Positions 1 through 8,630 are shown, counted from the stretch's first letter. The stretch: DNA of 64,000 bases from Selenomonas sp. FOBRC6 (GCF_000286455.1 NZ_ALKG01000101.1:1-64000); one strand, 5' to 3'. Program-made: numbers and translations. Notes: generated by a model not told the origin, from the sequence alone.

Positions 1-163
1 CGGCAAAGGTCTGCACGAGCGAGGCATACTGCCGCCCCGATGCGGGCGCAAAACGGATGCCGCGCTCCTTCAGCCGCTCATACATAGCGCCGAAACCTGC
101 GGGCAGTTTGCCGTTTTCATCGAGCAGCGTCCCGTCCATATCCGAAAAAATCAGCCGTATCAT
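1..163 (-). CDS. HAD-family (Cof-type) phosphatase, N-terminal part
   Basis: The gene runs off the left edge; only about 54 residues are visible, beginning MIRLIFSDMDGTLLDENG. The DMDGT sequence is HAD motif I, in which the first Asp is the nucleophile and the second the acid/base, followed by the LLDENG and AFASGR-like (FAPASGRQY) pattern of Cof-type sugar-phosphate or FMN phosphatases. The ATG at 163 is preceded by an AAAGG ribosome site. Substrate cannot be told. A well-formed promoter and a small palindrome lie just upstream. Confidence 0.85.
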   Translation of the reverse strand, partial: MIRLIFSDMDGTLLDENGKLPAGFGAMYERLKERGIRFAPASGRQYASLVQTFA

Positions 164-178
164 CTCGTCACCTTTTCT

Positions 179-188
179 TTGTATACAA
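179..188. promoter_or_regulatory. Candidate GntR-type operator, TTGTATACAA
   Basis: A perfect 10-bp palindrome lies between the predicted -10 (196-201) and the start codon of the HAD gene, where a repressor would block transcription. Its form resembles operators of GntR-family sugar regulators such as TreR. The regulator is not in the window; the assignment is inference from position and symmetry. Confidence 0.35.
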
Positions 189-195
189 CGCTTTC

Positions 196-224
196 ATTAT
201 AACAAAGAATCATTTTCCCCGCAA
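196..224 (-). promoter_or_regulatory. Sigma-70-type promoter of the left-edge HAD gene
   Basis: On the minus strand TTGCGG (219-224) is followed after 17 bases by a perfect TATAAT (196-201). It reads into the HAD phosphatase whose start codon is at 163. Confidence 0.6.
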
Positions 225-622
225 TCAAAAGACGCCCGCAAAAAGAGCCGTCATCGCCTCCGCAAGTACGACGCCGTGCTCCCGCGCACAGGCGACCGCA
301 CGCCCCAGTTCCTCCGCGTTCAGCGTGATGGACTTCTCACAGAGGACATGCTTGCCCGCAGAGAGCGCGGGCATCAGATAGTCGATATGCGTATTGTGCG
401 GCGTCGAGATGTAGACGATATCGACATCCGGATCATCAAAGACATCCGCCATCCGCTCATACACCTTCGGAATGCCATACTGCGTGGCAAACTCCACCGC
501 CTTCGCATGCGTCCGATTGCCCACCGCATACAGCCCGCCCCGAGCTTTTGGAGTGCTGCGGCAAGCTCATGCCCAATCACGCCGCAGCCGAGCGACGCCC
601 AACGATATCTGACATTTGACAT
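225..622 (-). pseudogene. Gfo/Idh/MocA-family oxidoreductase, frameshifted and truncated
   Basis: The start (ATG at 622 after a GGAGG site) gives MSNVRYRWASLGCGVIGHE, a Rossmann GxGxxG nucleotide-binding beginning. The frame is lost near 535-547, in a C/G-rich run, and continues in another frame as LYAVGNRTHAKAVEF, then HNTHIDYL and the conserved LCEKSITLNAEE (normally the EKP motif, here EKS). It stops about 130 residues in, just after AMT, where family members of about 320-350 residues continue into the C-terminal substrate domain. The frameshift alone could be a sequencing error, but the missing C-terminal two thirds shows a decayed gene. Confidence 0.8.
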
Positions 623-704
623 AAAATCCCCTCCTTTCCGCATTCATTCGACATGAAGAGGTTTTTTCCTGTTATGTGCGACGCATTTCAATCCTCCGAA
701 TATG

Positions 705-713
705 TGCTATAAT
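705..713 (+). promoter_or_regulatory. Extended -10 promoter of the RpiR-family gene
   Basis: TGC immediately precedes a perfect TATAAT (708-713), an extended -10 element; no good -35 is visible. The start codon follows 27 bases downstream after a GGAGGGG site. Confidence 0.5.
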
Positions 714-739
714 AGGAAAAAAGGTCGGAGGGGAAGATC

Positions 740-1504
740 ATGCTCACGGAACGAATCAACGCACATCTGCGCGAGCTCAGCGAGGCGGATCGCTGCATCT
801 GGCGCTATATCGAGGGCAACCGCACAGCGGCGAGCCGTGCCTCCATTCACGAGCTGGCGCGCGCGTGCGCCGTCTCAAGCGCGTCCGTCGTACGCTTCGC
901 GCAGAAGCTCGGCTTCGACGGATTCGGCGAGATGAAGGCGATCATGCGCATGGAGAGCTCGGAGAGCGCCATGCCCGCGCACGATGTGAGAGCCGCGCTC
1001 GGCAGCTTCTACGACCAGACGTGGCGCGAGCTCATGCGGCGTGACTACACGGGGGCGAGCCGCCTCATCCGCGAGGCGCACCGCGTCTTTGCCTATGCCT
1101 CGGGCTATGTGCAGACGAATGTCATGCAGGAGATGAAACGACTCTTTGTCTACGACAATATCTTCATCTACGAGATTGCGGGGCGCGAGGAATTCTACTC
1201 CGTCTATCAGGCGGCGGGTTCCGACGATCTCTTCATCTTCGTCTCGCTCTCGGGCGAATCCGAGCGCGTCGTGGAGTTTGCCGAAAAGCTGAACCTCAAG
1301 GGCGTCCCCATCCTCTCGATCACCCAGATGCGGCACAACGCACTCGCCAGCCGCTCGACGGAGAATCTCTACGTCACACCCGCCGAGTTCGGACTGCCCG
1401 AGAACGAGGCGCGTCTGCAGTTCAAGTCCATGCTCGCCTATTTCCTGCTACTTGAAATTTGGTACGTCAACTATCGGCTCTATGTGCAGGAGAGGGAGGG
1501 ATAA
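740..1504 (+). CDS. RpiR/MurR-family transcriptional regulator
   Basis: A 254-residue regulator with the usual RpiR layout. Residues about 1-75 form the N-terminal helix-turn-helix (SIHELARACAVSSASVVRF is the recognition region) and residues about 105-235 a SIS sugar-phosphate-binding domain, with the ligand-loop pattern FVSLSGESERVVEFAE near 168-183. The family senses phosphosugars and usually controls adjacent sugar genes, here the PTS permease and alpha-glucosidase that follow on the same strand. A terminator separates it from the PTS gene, so it is probably its own transcript. Which sugar phosphate it binds is inferred from context only. Confidence 0.9.
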   Translation: MLTERINAHLRELSEADRCIWRYIEGNRTAASRASIHELARACAVSSASVVRFAQKLGFDGFGEMKAIMRMESSESAMPAHDVRAALGSFYDQTWRELMRRDYTGASRLIREAHRVFAYASGYVQTNVMQEMKRLFVYDNIFIYEIAGREEFYSVYQAAGSDDLFIFVSLSGESERVVEFAEKLNLKGVPILSITQMRHNALASRSTENLYVTPAEFGLPENEARLQFKSMLAYFLLLEIWYVNYRLYVQEREG

Positions 1505-1569
1505 AACGCTCTAATCGAAAGAAACATGCGACCGTCACAGGTGCCCCTTCCACTATGCTCCGCATGATC

Positions 1570-1672
1570 CCCCTCCCCCGCGCCGCACGGGGGAGGCTTT
1601 GCATTACGGCATATTAGCTTCCCCCGCCGCAACGGGGGAAGTGGCACGCCGTAGGCGTGACGATAGGGGCGC
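1570..1672. repeat. GC-rich intergenic hairpin repeat, copy 1
   Basis: Two hairpins stand side by side: CCTCCCCCG (1572-1580) pairs with CGGGGGAGG (1588-1596), and a CTTCCCCCG/CGGGGGAAG type hairpin spans about 1618-1641, followed by a conserved GATAGGGGCGCCCCCAC tail. Related sequence recurs near 3997, 6628, 54498 and 63222. It fills the gap between the regulator and its terminator. No coding capacity. Confidence 0.85.
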
Positions 1673-1732
1673 CCCCACATGAAATAAATTTCATCCCATG
1701 TACTTCGATACCATCCCCGTACATCCTGCCCG

Positions 1733-1766
1733 AAAGCCGTGAAGCTATTGCATTCGCGGCTTTTTT
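1733..1766 (+). terminator. Intrinsic terminator after the RpiR-family gene
   Basis: AAAGCCGTGAA pairs with TTCGCGGCTTT across a short loop and is followed by a run of six T. It lies between the regulator and the PTS gene. The rest of the 1505-1874 gap holds the GC-rich repeat upstream and a possible promoter. Confidence 0.8.
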
Positions 1767-1776
1767 ACGCTATCTT
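1748..1776 (+). promoter_or_regulatory. Possible promoter for the alpha-glucoside PTS gene
   Basis: TTGCAT (1748-1753) and TATCTT (1771-1776) are separated by 17 bases, overlapping the terminator stem. Downstream, at about 1789-1813, the pentamer TTTCA repeats three times, a possible regulator site. Both readings are tentative. Confidence 0.35.
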
Positions 1777-1874
1777 ATAGACAACGGATTTCATATTTAG
1801 TTTCAGTTTCATTCTCGGGAGGCGCAGAGCTTCCCCGCCGTAGGGGTTTGGTTTTGGGATAAGGAGGAACGCAC

Positions 1875-3986
1875 ATGGCACTCAGTAAGGATGTCATCAT
1901 GCAAAACATGCAGCGGTTCGGCGGCGCGATGTATACGCCCGTCATTCTGTTTGCATTCTTCGGACTTACGGTGGCGGTGTCCATCGTCTGCAAGAACGAG
2001 GGGCTGCTCGGCAGCATCGCCGCACAGGGCACACTCTGGTACGATTTCTGGTTCGTCGTCGAACAGGGTGCGTGGACGGTGTTTGCGCAGATGCCCATTC
2101 TCTTCGCCATCGCCGTGCCGATCGGCTTTGCAAAAAAGGAACCCGCGCGCTGTGCGATGGAGTCCTTCGTCATCTACATGCTCTTCAACTACTTCATCTC
2201 CGCATTCCTCACGCTCCACGGCAGCGCGTTCGGTGTGGACTACAGCCAAGCGGCGGGTCCCGGCACAGGCCTTGCGATGATCGCGAATGTCAAGACGCTC
2301 GACATGGGCATGCTCGGCGCGATCTTCATCGCCTGCTGCACGGCGTTCCTGCATAATCACTTCTATGACACGAACATCCCCGATTGGCTCGGCATCTTCA
2401 AAGGACCTGCGTTCGTCGTGGCGATCGGCTTCGTCGTCATGATCCCGATGGCTCTTCTCTTCTGCATTGTCTGGCCGGCGGTACAGCACGCCATCGAGCA
2501 GTTCCAGTTCTTCCTCAAGACCAGCGGCATTCTCGGCGTCTGGGCATACACCTTCTCGGAGAAAATGCTCCTGCCGGCAGGTCTGCATCACTTCATCTAT
2601 CTCCCGTTCATGTTCGGTCCTGCGGTTGTCGACGGCGGCATCCAGGCATACTGGCTCGGACATATCAACGACTTTATGGTCAGCGGGCAGTCGCTCCGTG
2701 AACTCTTCCCCGAGGGCGGCTTTGCCCTCCACGGCAGCGGCAAGGTGTTCGGTCTGCCGGGCGCGGCACTCGCGATCTATATGTGTGCGAAGCCCGAGAA
2801 GCGCAAGAAGACAGCGGCGCTCCTCATCCCTGCAACGATCACGGCGGTGCTCTGCGGCATCACAGAGCCAATCGAGTTCACCTTCCTCTTCGTCGCACCG
2901 CTTCTCTATCTCCTGCACGCCGTCCTCTCGGCGACGCTTTCCGCAACGCTCTATGCAATCGGACTCTCGGGCAACTTCGGCGGCGGTCTGATCGACTGCT
3001 TCGTGCAGAACTGGATCCCTCTCTTCCCGTATCACTATCCGACCTACCTCACGCAGATTGCCGTTGGTCTGTGCTTTACCGCAATCTACTTCTTCGTCTT
3101 CCGCTGGGTCATCCTGCTCAAGGACTACAAGACGCCGGGACGCACGGATGACGATGTGGAGGACAAACTCTTCACCAAGGCGGACTACAAGGCAAAACAG
3201 GCAGGCGCAGCCGGTGCTGCGGACGCTGCTCCCGGCATGAAGCTCGATGAGCGCGATGTCAAGGCACGCGCCTTCCTCGACGGACTCGGCGGCGCAGCGA
3301 ACATCAAGGACGTGACAAACTGCGCAACACGCCTGCGCGTCACGGTCAACGACCCCGAACTTGTCGCACCGACGGGTGCATTCACCGAGGCGGGCGCACA
3401 TGGTCTTGTCCGCAACGGTCACGCATTCCAAGTCATCGTCGGTCTCTCCGTCCCGCAGATCCGCGAGCGCTTCGAGGCACTCATGACCGCCCCTGCCTCC
3501 GATGTGGACGAGGTCGCGGTCGGCACAGAGAAGTCCTTTGCCATCACGGCTGTTACAACGGGTCATATCATCGATATGAGCGAGGTCAAGGACGAGATGT
3601 TCTCGCAGAAGATGATGGGTGACGGCGTTGCGGTCGAGCCGATGGAGGGCGTTGTGGTCGCTCCTGCGGATGCTGAGGTCACGATGGTCATGGAGGACAG
3701 CCGCCATGCGGTCGGTCTCCGTATGGACAACGGCGCGGAACTCCTCATCCACATCGGTGTGGACACAGTGAAACTCGAGGGCAAAGGCTTTGAACTGCTT
3801 GTCAAGATGGGCGATCGTGTCAAGGCGGGTGCGCCGCTCGTGAAGTTCGACCGCGATGTGATTCATGCGGCGGGCTATCAGGACACGGTCATCATGGCGG
3901 TCACGAACTCCGGCGAGTACCCGCTCATGAAGAAGACGACGGGCATGGATGCAAAAGCCGGCGAGACGACGGTTCTGACGTTCTGA
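1875..3986 (+). CDS. PTS EIICBA, glucose family, alpha-glucoside type
   Basis: A 703-residue membrane permease that would import and phosphorylate an alpha-glucoside. EIIC (about 1-420) has many hydrophobic segments and the conserved GITEPIEF motif near 328-335. EIIB (about 455-535) carries the phospho-cysteine C483 in VTNCATRLRV. A C-terminal EIIA(Glc)-like domain (about 555-700) has the active histidine H626 in LLIHIGVDTV. Order and sequence match the maltose/alpha-glucoside-specific IIBC group with a fused IIA. The following glycoside hydrolase would cleave the imported sugar phosphate. Whether the substrate is maltose, trehalose or another glucoside cannot be decided. The start follows AAGGAGG. 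Confidence 0.92.
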   Translation: MALSKDVIMQNMQRFGGAMYTPVILFAFFGLTVAVSIVCKNEGLLGSIAAQGTLWYDFWFVVEQGAWTVFAQMPILFAIAVPIGFAKKEPARCAMESFVIYMLFNYFISAFLTLHGSAFGVDYSQAAGPGTGLAMIANVKTLDMGMLGAIFIACCTAFLHNHFYDTNIPDWLGIFKGPAFVVAIGFVVMIPMALLFCIVWPAVQHAIEQFQFFLKTSGILGVWAYTFSEKMLLPAGLHHFIYLPFMFGPAVVDGGIQAYWLGHINDFMVSGQSLRELFPEGGFALHGSGKVFGLPGAALAIYMCAKPEKRKKTAALLIPATITAVLCGITEPIEFTFLFVAPLLYLLHAVLSATLSATLYAIGLSGNFGGGLIDCFVQNWIPLFPYHYPTYLTQIAVGLCFTAIYFFVFRWVILLKDYKTPGRTDDDVEDKLFTKADYKAKQAGAAGAADAAPGMKLDERDVKARAFLDGLGGAANIKDVTNCATRLRVTVNDPELVAPTGAFTEAGAHGLVRNGHAFQVIVGLSVPQIRERFEALMTAPASDVDEVAVGTEKSFAITAVTTGHIIDMSEVKDEMFSQKMMGDGVAVEPMEGVVVAPADAEVTMVMEDSRHAVGLRMDNGAELLIHIGVDTVKLEGKGFELLVKMGDRVKAGAPLVKFDRDVIHAAGYQDTVIMAVTNSGEYPLMKKTTGMDAKAGETTVLTF

Positions 3987-3996
3987 TGAAGAAAAG

Positions 3997-4136
3997 CCTC
4001 CCCCGTCGAAACGGGGGAGGGGGACCACGCGCAGCGTGGTGGAAGGGGCGCTTTGAACGACGGGGTCCGAGTATCGTCACCGGCGCCCCTATCGGCTCGC
4101 TGCACTCGCCACTTCCCCCGTTGCGACGGGGGAAGC
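3997..4136. repeat. GC-rich intergenic hairpin repeat, copy 2
   Basis: This is the fullest copy. It has CCTCCCCCGTcgaaACGGGGGAGG, then GGGGGACCacgcgcagcgtGGTGG with AAGGGGCGC, and finally a CTTCCCCCGT/ACGGGGGAAG hairpin preceded by GCCCCTATCGGCTC. It occupies the gap between the PTS gene and the GH13 gene and would form strong RNA hairpins in their common transcript. Confidence 0.88.
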
Positions 4137-4158
4137 TCATATAACGAAAGGAATCCCC

Positions 4159-5823
4159 ATGAAAGCAACAAAATGGTGGCAGAACACCGCCGTTTACCAG
4201 ATCTACCCGAAGAGCTTCAATGACACGACGGGAAGCGGCACAGGCGATCTGCGCGGCATCACCGAAAAGCTCGACTATCTGAAGGATCTCGGCGCGGGTG
4301 CGCTCTGGCTCACCCCCGTCTATCCCTCGCCCATGGTCGACAACGGCTACGACATCAGCGACTACACGGGCATCAATCCCCAGTTCGGCACGCTCGCCGA
4401 CATGGAGGCGCTGATCGCCGAAGCAAAGAAGCGCGATATGCGCATCGTCATGGATCTCGTCTACAACCACAGCTCCGATCAGCATCCGTGGTTCATCGAG
4501 TCGAAATCCAGCCGCAATAACGCAAAGAGCGACTGGTACATCTGGCGCGATGCGAAACCCGACGGCAGTGCTCCGACAAACTGGCGCGGCATCTTCGGCG
4601 GCTCCGCATGGACGTACTGCGCGGAACGCGATCAATACTACCTCCATACCTTTGCCGAGGCGCAGCCAGATCTCAACTGGGAGAATCCAGAGGTACGTGC
4701 AGCCCTTTTTGCAGCGGCGAACTTCTGGCTCGACAAGGGCGTCGGCGGCTTCCGCATCGACGCGATCACCTACATCAAGAAACCCGCCGTCTTCGAGGAC
4801 GGCACGCCCGACGCGGCGGACGGCATGGTGAGCGTCCACGATATGACGGCGAACACGCCCGGCATCCTCGATTTCCTCCACGAGTTCCGCAGGGAGGTCT
4901 TTGACGGGCACGACATCTTCACCGTCGGCGAGGCGAACGGTGTCAGCGTGGCGGAACTCCCCGACTGGGTCGGTGAGAACGGCGTGTTCTCGATGCTGTT
5001 CGAGTTCGCGCACGTCCTCGTCCCGTATGAGGAGGGCGAATGCTGGAGCAAGATGATCCCGTGGAAGCTCACAAAGCTCAAGGGCGCACTCTCAGCAAGT
5101 CAGGCGGGTGTCGCCAAGGAGGGGTGGTACCCGATCTACTTCGAGAACCATGACCGCGCACGCTCCGTCAACTACTTCTTCCCCAATGGCGGCGATACGC
5201 GCCTTGCCGCAAAGGCACTCGCAACCGTCCTCATGACCCTGCGCGGCACGCCCTTCATCTACGAGGGCGAGGAACTCGGCATGACCAACGTCCGCTGGGA
5301 CACGATTGAATCATATGACGATATCTCCTCCCACGGGCAGTACGAGCTCGCGCTGAAGGAGGGATTCAGCCCCGCAGAGGCACTTTCCTTTGTCCACTTC
5401 AACAGCCGTGACAATGCACGTACGCCGATGCAGTGGAACACGTCGGAACATGCGGGCTTTACAACAGGAACGCCGTGGCTGCCGGCGAACGAGAACTATC
5501 ACACAATCAATGCGGCGGCTGAGGAAAAGGATGCGGATTCCGTCCTCTCCTACTACAAGCAGATCATCCGTCTGCGCAAGACGAACCCCGTACTGCTCAG
5601 CGGCGTCTATGAGGAACTGCTCGCGGACAATGAGCAGATCTATGCATTCTCGCGTACGGCGGGCAATCGCCGCATCGTTACGGCGGTCAACTTTTCCGCG
5701 GAGGAGGCGGCACTGCCCGCAGGGTTCCTAAAGGGCGTGCGTCTCATCGGCAGCTATGCAGATGCGCCGAGCACAGTACTCCGCCCGCTTGAGGCGGTTG
5801 TCTATGAGGAGGAGGTAAAATGA
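4159..5823 (+). CDS. GH13 alpha-glucosidase (oligo-1,6-glucosidase / TreC-like)
   Basis: A 554-residue cytoplasmic alpha-amylase-superfamily hydrolase. All four GH13 regions are visible: DLVYNH (99-104), GFRIDAIT with nucleophile D201, GEANG with acid/base E258, and FENHD with the transition-state Asp at 332. The start MKATKWWQNTAVYQIYPKSF resembles trehalose-6-phosphate hydrolases and oligo-1,6-glucosidases, which this family does not separate reliably. Between a PTS permease and a HAD phosphatase, its likely substrate is a phosphorylated or free alpha-glucoside brought in by that PTS. Its last codons overlap the next gene (ATGA), suggesting translational coupling. Confidence 0.9.
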   Translation: MKATKWWQNTAVYQIYPKSFNDTTGSGTGDLRGITEKLDYLKDLGAGALWLTPVYPSPMVDNGYDISDYTGINPQFGTLADMEALIAEAKKRDMRIVMDLVYNHSSDQHPWFIESKSSRNNAKSDWYIWRDAKPDGSAPTNWRGIFGGSAWTYCAERDQYYLHTFAEAQPDLNWENPEVRAALFAAANFWLDKGVGGFRIDAITYIKKPAVFEDGTPDAADGMVSVHDMTANTPGILDFLHEFRREVFDGHDIFTVGEANGVSVAELPDWVGENGVFSMLFEFAHVLVPYEEGECWSKMIPWKLTKLKGALSASQAGVAKEGWYPIYFENHDRARSVNYFFPNGGDTRLAAKALATVLMTLRGTPFIYEGEELGMTNVRWDTIESYDDISSHGQYELALKEGFSPAEALSFVHFNSRDNARTPMQWNTSEHAGFTTGTPWLPANENYHTINAAAEEKDADSVLSYYKQIIRLRKTNPVLLSGVYEELLADNEQIYAFSRTAGNRRIVTAVNFSAEEAALPAGFLKGVRLIGSYADAPSTVLRPLEAVVYEEEVK

Positions 5824-6593
5824 AGGTAGCGGCAAGCGATTACGACGGTACGCTCCTCAGGGGCGGCAAAATCGACGCCGAGACGAAGGAGGGCATCGCC
5901 CGTTGGCGTGCGGCAGGGCACAAGTTCGGCGTCATCTCGGGGCGCGACTACGGGATGCTCGTCCCCCAGCTCATTGCGTACGGCGTAGAGTTTGACTACA
6001 CCGTCTGCAACAACGGCGGCATCATACGAGGTGCGGATGCATCCGTACGATTTCAGGCGGAGATTGACCCTCGTGCGCTCACAGCGATTGCGGCGGAGCC
6101 GAGCGCACAGAAGTCGTTCCACTTCGCCTTCTCAGCGGCAGATGTGACCTATCTCTGCCACCACTCAGAGGGCTCGTGGATCGAACGCGAGGCAAAGGAC
6201 TGGGACTTCCCCATCATCTACATTGAGGAGAGCGAGATCGGGGGGCTGACGGGGATTCAGCAGTTCTCGCTCGGCTTCCATGAACCAGCGCTGTCCGATG
6301 CGTGTGCCGCCGTCCTGAACGAGAAACTCGGGGATATGATCCACGCATTCCCGAATGCATGCAGCCTCGACATCACTCCCGCCGGCATCAGCAAAGACGA
6401 GGGCATCAAGAAGCTCCTCTCTGTCATGGGTTGGAACGGCGCAGAGGTATTCGCCATCGGTGACGAGACGAATGACCTGCCGATGCTGAAGGCATGGGAT
6501 GGTTACTCGCTCACCACGGCGCGCCCCGAGATTCAGGCACAGGCAAAGCAGGTGTTCCCGAGCGTTGGGGCGATGCTCGATCATTTTTGTTAA
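5820..6593 (+). CDS. HAD-family (Cof-type) phosphatase
   Basis: A 257-residue protein with the Cof/YidA layout: motif I SDYDGTLL (nucleophile D7, acid/base D9), motif II as VISGR near residue 40, and motif IV as GDETNDLPML near 217-226, preceded by the conserved K in SKDEGIKKLL. Family members dephosphorylate sugar phosphates or other small metabolites. It overlaps the GH13 gene by four bases, so it probably acts on a product of this sugar cluster; the real substrate is unknown. Confidence 0.9.
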   Translation: MKVAASDYDGTLLRGGKIDAETKEGIARWRAAGHKFGVISGRDYGMLVPQLIAYGVEFDYTVCNNGGIIRGADASVRFQAEIDPRALTAIAAEPSAQKSFHFAFSAADVTYLCHHSEGSWIEREAKDWDFPIIYIEESEIGGLTGIQQFSLGFHEPALSDACAAVLNEKLGDMIHAFPNACSLDITPAGISKDEGIKKLLSVMGWNGAEVFAIGDETNDLPMLKAWDGYSLTTARPEIQAQAKQVFPSVGAMLDHFC

Positions 6594-6627
6594 GGTCTTG
6601 GAAGCGGGGGAACCGTATTTAGATAGT

Positions 6628-6712
6628 GGCGCCCCTTCCACCGCTTACGCGGTCCCCCTCCCCCGTTTCGAACGGGGGAGGCTAGGGTGAACTGATAGGG
6701 GCGTCCCCACAA
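6628..6712. repeat. GC-rich intergenic hairpin repeat, copy 3
   Basis: A partial copy in the reverse order: GGCGCCCCTTCCACC then GGTCCCC, a CCTCCCCCGTttcgaACGGGGGAGG hairpin, and GATAGGGGCGTCCCCAC. It lies between the HAD phosphatase and hexokinase genes. Confidence 0.85.
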
Positions 6713-6733
6713 CTTTTCTTGGGAGGAGTTACC

Positions 6734-8023
6734 ATGGGATTTGATCGTGAAAAATTTGACGAGATAAAGGCAGCCTTCACCATAGACGACGATGCGCTCC
6801 GCAAGATCGCCGATGATTTCCGCGCCGATATGTGCGCGGGGCTCGCGGGAAAAGAGGGTGCAACACTCCGTATGCTCCGCTCCTATGCAGGGCTTCCGAG
6901 CGGCAAGGAGCACGGCTCCTTCCTTGCGCTCGACTTTGGCGGCACGAATGTCCGTGCCCAGCGCATCCTCCTCAAGGGCGGCGGCGAATACGAGGTACTG
7001 AGCAGGGTCGCAAAACCGCTCACCCTCCCAGGTGTCTATGACTACGTCAGCGCAGATGCGACGGCGGAGGAGATGTTTGACTTCCTCGCCGGCATCATCG
7101 ACGAAGCAATCGACGGGAATCGGGAGACGAAATACCTCCTTGGACATACCTTCTCCTTCCCCTCACAGCAGACCGACCTCTACAACGCGAAGCTCATCGT
7201 CTGGACGAAGGAGTTCGCCACGCAGGGAGTCGAGGGCAAGGTTGTCAACGACCTGCTCAAGGAGGCACTCGCACGGCGCGGCATGACAAATGTCACCCCC
7301 GTCGCTGTCATCAACGATACGGTTGCAGTGCTGCTCGCAGCGGCGTACAAGCATGAGCACACCTACATCGGATCGATCTATGCCACGGGGCAGAACACCT
7401 GCTACTACGAGGAGTTCGCAGACGGCAGCGAGACGCCGACCGTCATCAACATGGAGTCGGGCGGCTTTGGACATCTGCCCTTCTCCAAATACGACGATAT
7501 TCTGGATCGGGAATCCGAGCAGCCCGGCGCACAGCGTCTGGAAAAGATGGTGTCGGGACGCTACCTCGGGACACTCTACGGTGCGGCACTTGCAGATCTC
7601 CTCGGTGCGGACGGGGTCTATCCGTTTTCGAGCATCGAGCTCTCCGAGATCATCACCGATGCCTACCTCGACCGCCATGCGGCAGGTGCGGTCATCGAGG
7701 CAAAGACGGGCATGACCTTCACCGCCGCCGAACGTGCCCTGCTGCAGGAACTCGCGACTGCCGTCATCATCCGCTCTGCGCGCATTGTTGCGGCGACCTA
7801 TGTCGCCATCATCCAGCACCGCATGGGTGAGAACGAGTTCGAGAACCAGTTTGTCGCCGTCGACGGCTCCGTCTATGAGAAAGTCCCGCTCGTCTCACAT
7901 CACCTGCGTGGCGCGCTCGACACCCTCCTCTTGGACGAGGCGGTCAACGTCAAGATCATCCTCGAAAACGCCGGCTCTGCCCTCGGCGCGGCACTTGCCG
8001 CCGCGATGACGGAGAGAAAATAA
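6734..8023 (+). CDS. Eukaryotic-type hexokinase
   Basis: A 429-residue sugar kinase of the hexokinase I/II family rather than the bacterial ROK or Glk families. Visible motifs: phosphate-1 LDFGGTNVR (about 66-74), the hexokinase signature region LGHTFSFPSQQTD with a sugar-binding WTK pattern, and VINDTVAVLLAAAY with the catalytic Asp. It would phosphorylate free glucose released by the alpha-glucosidase two genes upstream. The ATG at 6734 is chosen because a GGGAGGAG site sits 5-10 bases before it; an in-frame TTG at 6719 would put that site inside the gene. A bidirectional terminator follows. Confidence 0.9.
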   Translation: MGFDREKFDEIKAAFTIDDDALRKIADDFRADMCAGLAGKEGATLRMLRSYAGLPSGKEHGSFLALDFGGTNVRAQRILLKGGGEYEVLSRVAKPLTLPGVYDYVSADATAEEMFDFLAGIIDEAIDGNRETKYLLGHTFSFPSQQTDLYNAKLIVWTKEFATQGVEGKVVNDLLKEALARRGMTNVTPVAVINDTVAVLLAAAYKHEHTYIGSIYATGQNTCYYEEFADGSETPTVINMESGGFGHLPFSKYDDILDRESEQPGAQRLEKMVSGRYLGTLYGAALADLLGADGVYPFSSIELSEIITDAYLDRHAAGAVIEAKTGMTFTAAERALLQELATAVIIRSARIVAATYVAIIQHRMGENEFENQFVAVDGSVYEKVPLVSHHLRGALDTLLLDEAVNVKIILENAGSALGAALAAAMTERK

Positions 8024-8035
8024 AGATACACACGA

Positions 8036-8070
8036 AACCGCCCCGCAAGGTTCAACCCTGCGGGGCGGTT
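8036..8070. terminator. Bidirectional intrinsic terminator
   Basis: AACCGCCCCGCA pairs perfectly with TGCGGGGCGGTT around an 11-base loop. It sits between the converging hexokinase (plus) and a minus-strand hypothetical gene, and has a T-rich right side and an A/T-rich left side. Confidence 0.85.
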
Positions 8071-8087
8071 GTGTTCGTTTATCTGTA

Positions 8088-8600
8088 CTATTGTTTTCTC
8101 TGCTCCAGCAGATCAGAGACTTCGTCCACGTCCATCCCGAACATCTGACTGTCTGCGTAAATCGGCGCGAAATAATAGGCGACCTGCTCCGCATCAAACT
8201 CCCGTTCCAGCTTCTCCCAATCGTCTGTTGGAAGAACCGTGAACGCAAGCGTATCACTGCCGAGCGAACCCATATACCATCGAATCTCGTATGCAGGCGC
8301 GAGGTATTCCTGCGCCGCCTTGAGCGTTGTATCCCTGTCCGCAGCATCTGCCGCGTAGGGGACGGCGTGTGCCTCTCCATCTTTTTTCAGCAGAATATCA
8401 AATCCACGCTCCGTCTCAGAGTCCACACATTCGTAGTCGATCTGTGCCTCCTCCGGAAGAACATCATTCAAATAGGAAAGAACACTCTCATCCTCGTCGC
8501 CCCAGTCCACCCAGATCAGAGCATCGCTCGCATCAAATTCGTCCCTATGCTCGCTCGGAGCGGCGAGGAACAATTGCACTTCACGAAACAAGTCACCCAT
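8088..8600 (-). CDS. Hypothetical acidic protein, 170 residues
   Basis: The open frame starts at ATG 8600 after a good GGGAGGTTT site and ends at 8088. The product is soluble and acidic, with no signal peptide or membrane segment. It contains WVDWGDED near residue 30 and a Tyr/Trp-rich middle (YEIRWYMGSLGSD near 103-115). I do not recognise the family; the two-part alpha/beta look recalls small proteins with DUF695-like folds but that is a guess. It is the last gene of the minus-strand envelope group and ends at the bidirectional terminator. Confidence 0.7.
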   Translation of the reverse strand: MGDLFREVQLFLAAPSEHRDEFDASDALIWVDWGDEDESVLSYLNDVLPEEAQIDYECVDSETERGFDILLKKDGEAHAVPYAADAADRDTTLKAAQEYLAPAYEIRWYMGSLGSDTLAFTVLPTDDWEKLEREFDAEQVAYYFAPIYADSQMFGMDVDEVSDLLEQRKQ

Positions 8601-8630
8601 GACAAACCTCCCTCGAATGAAAAGATCGTC

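Noticed and set aside
4159-5823. Firm naming as trehalose-6-phosphate hydrolase (treC)
   Set aside because: The N-terminus resembles TreC, but GH13 oligo-1,6-glucosidases share these motifs and the PTS gene looks alpha-glucoside-type rather than trehalose-specific.
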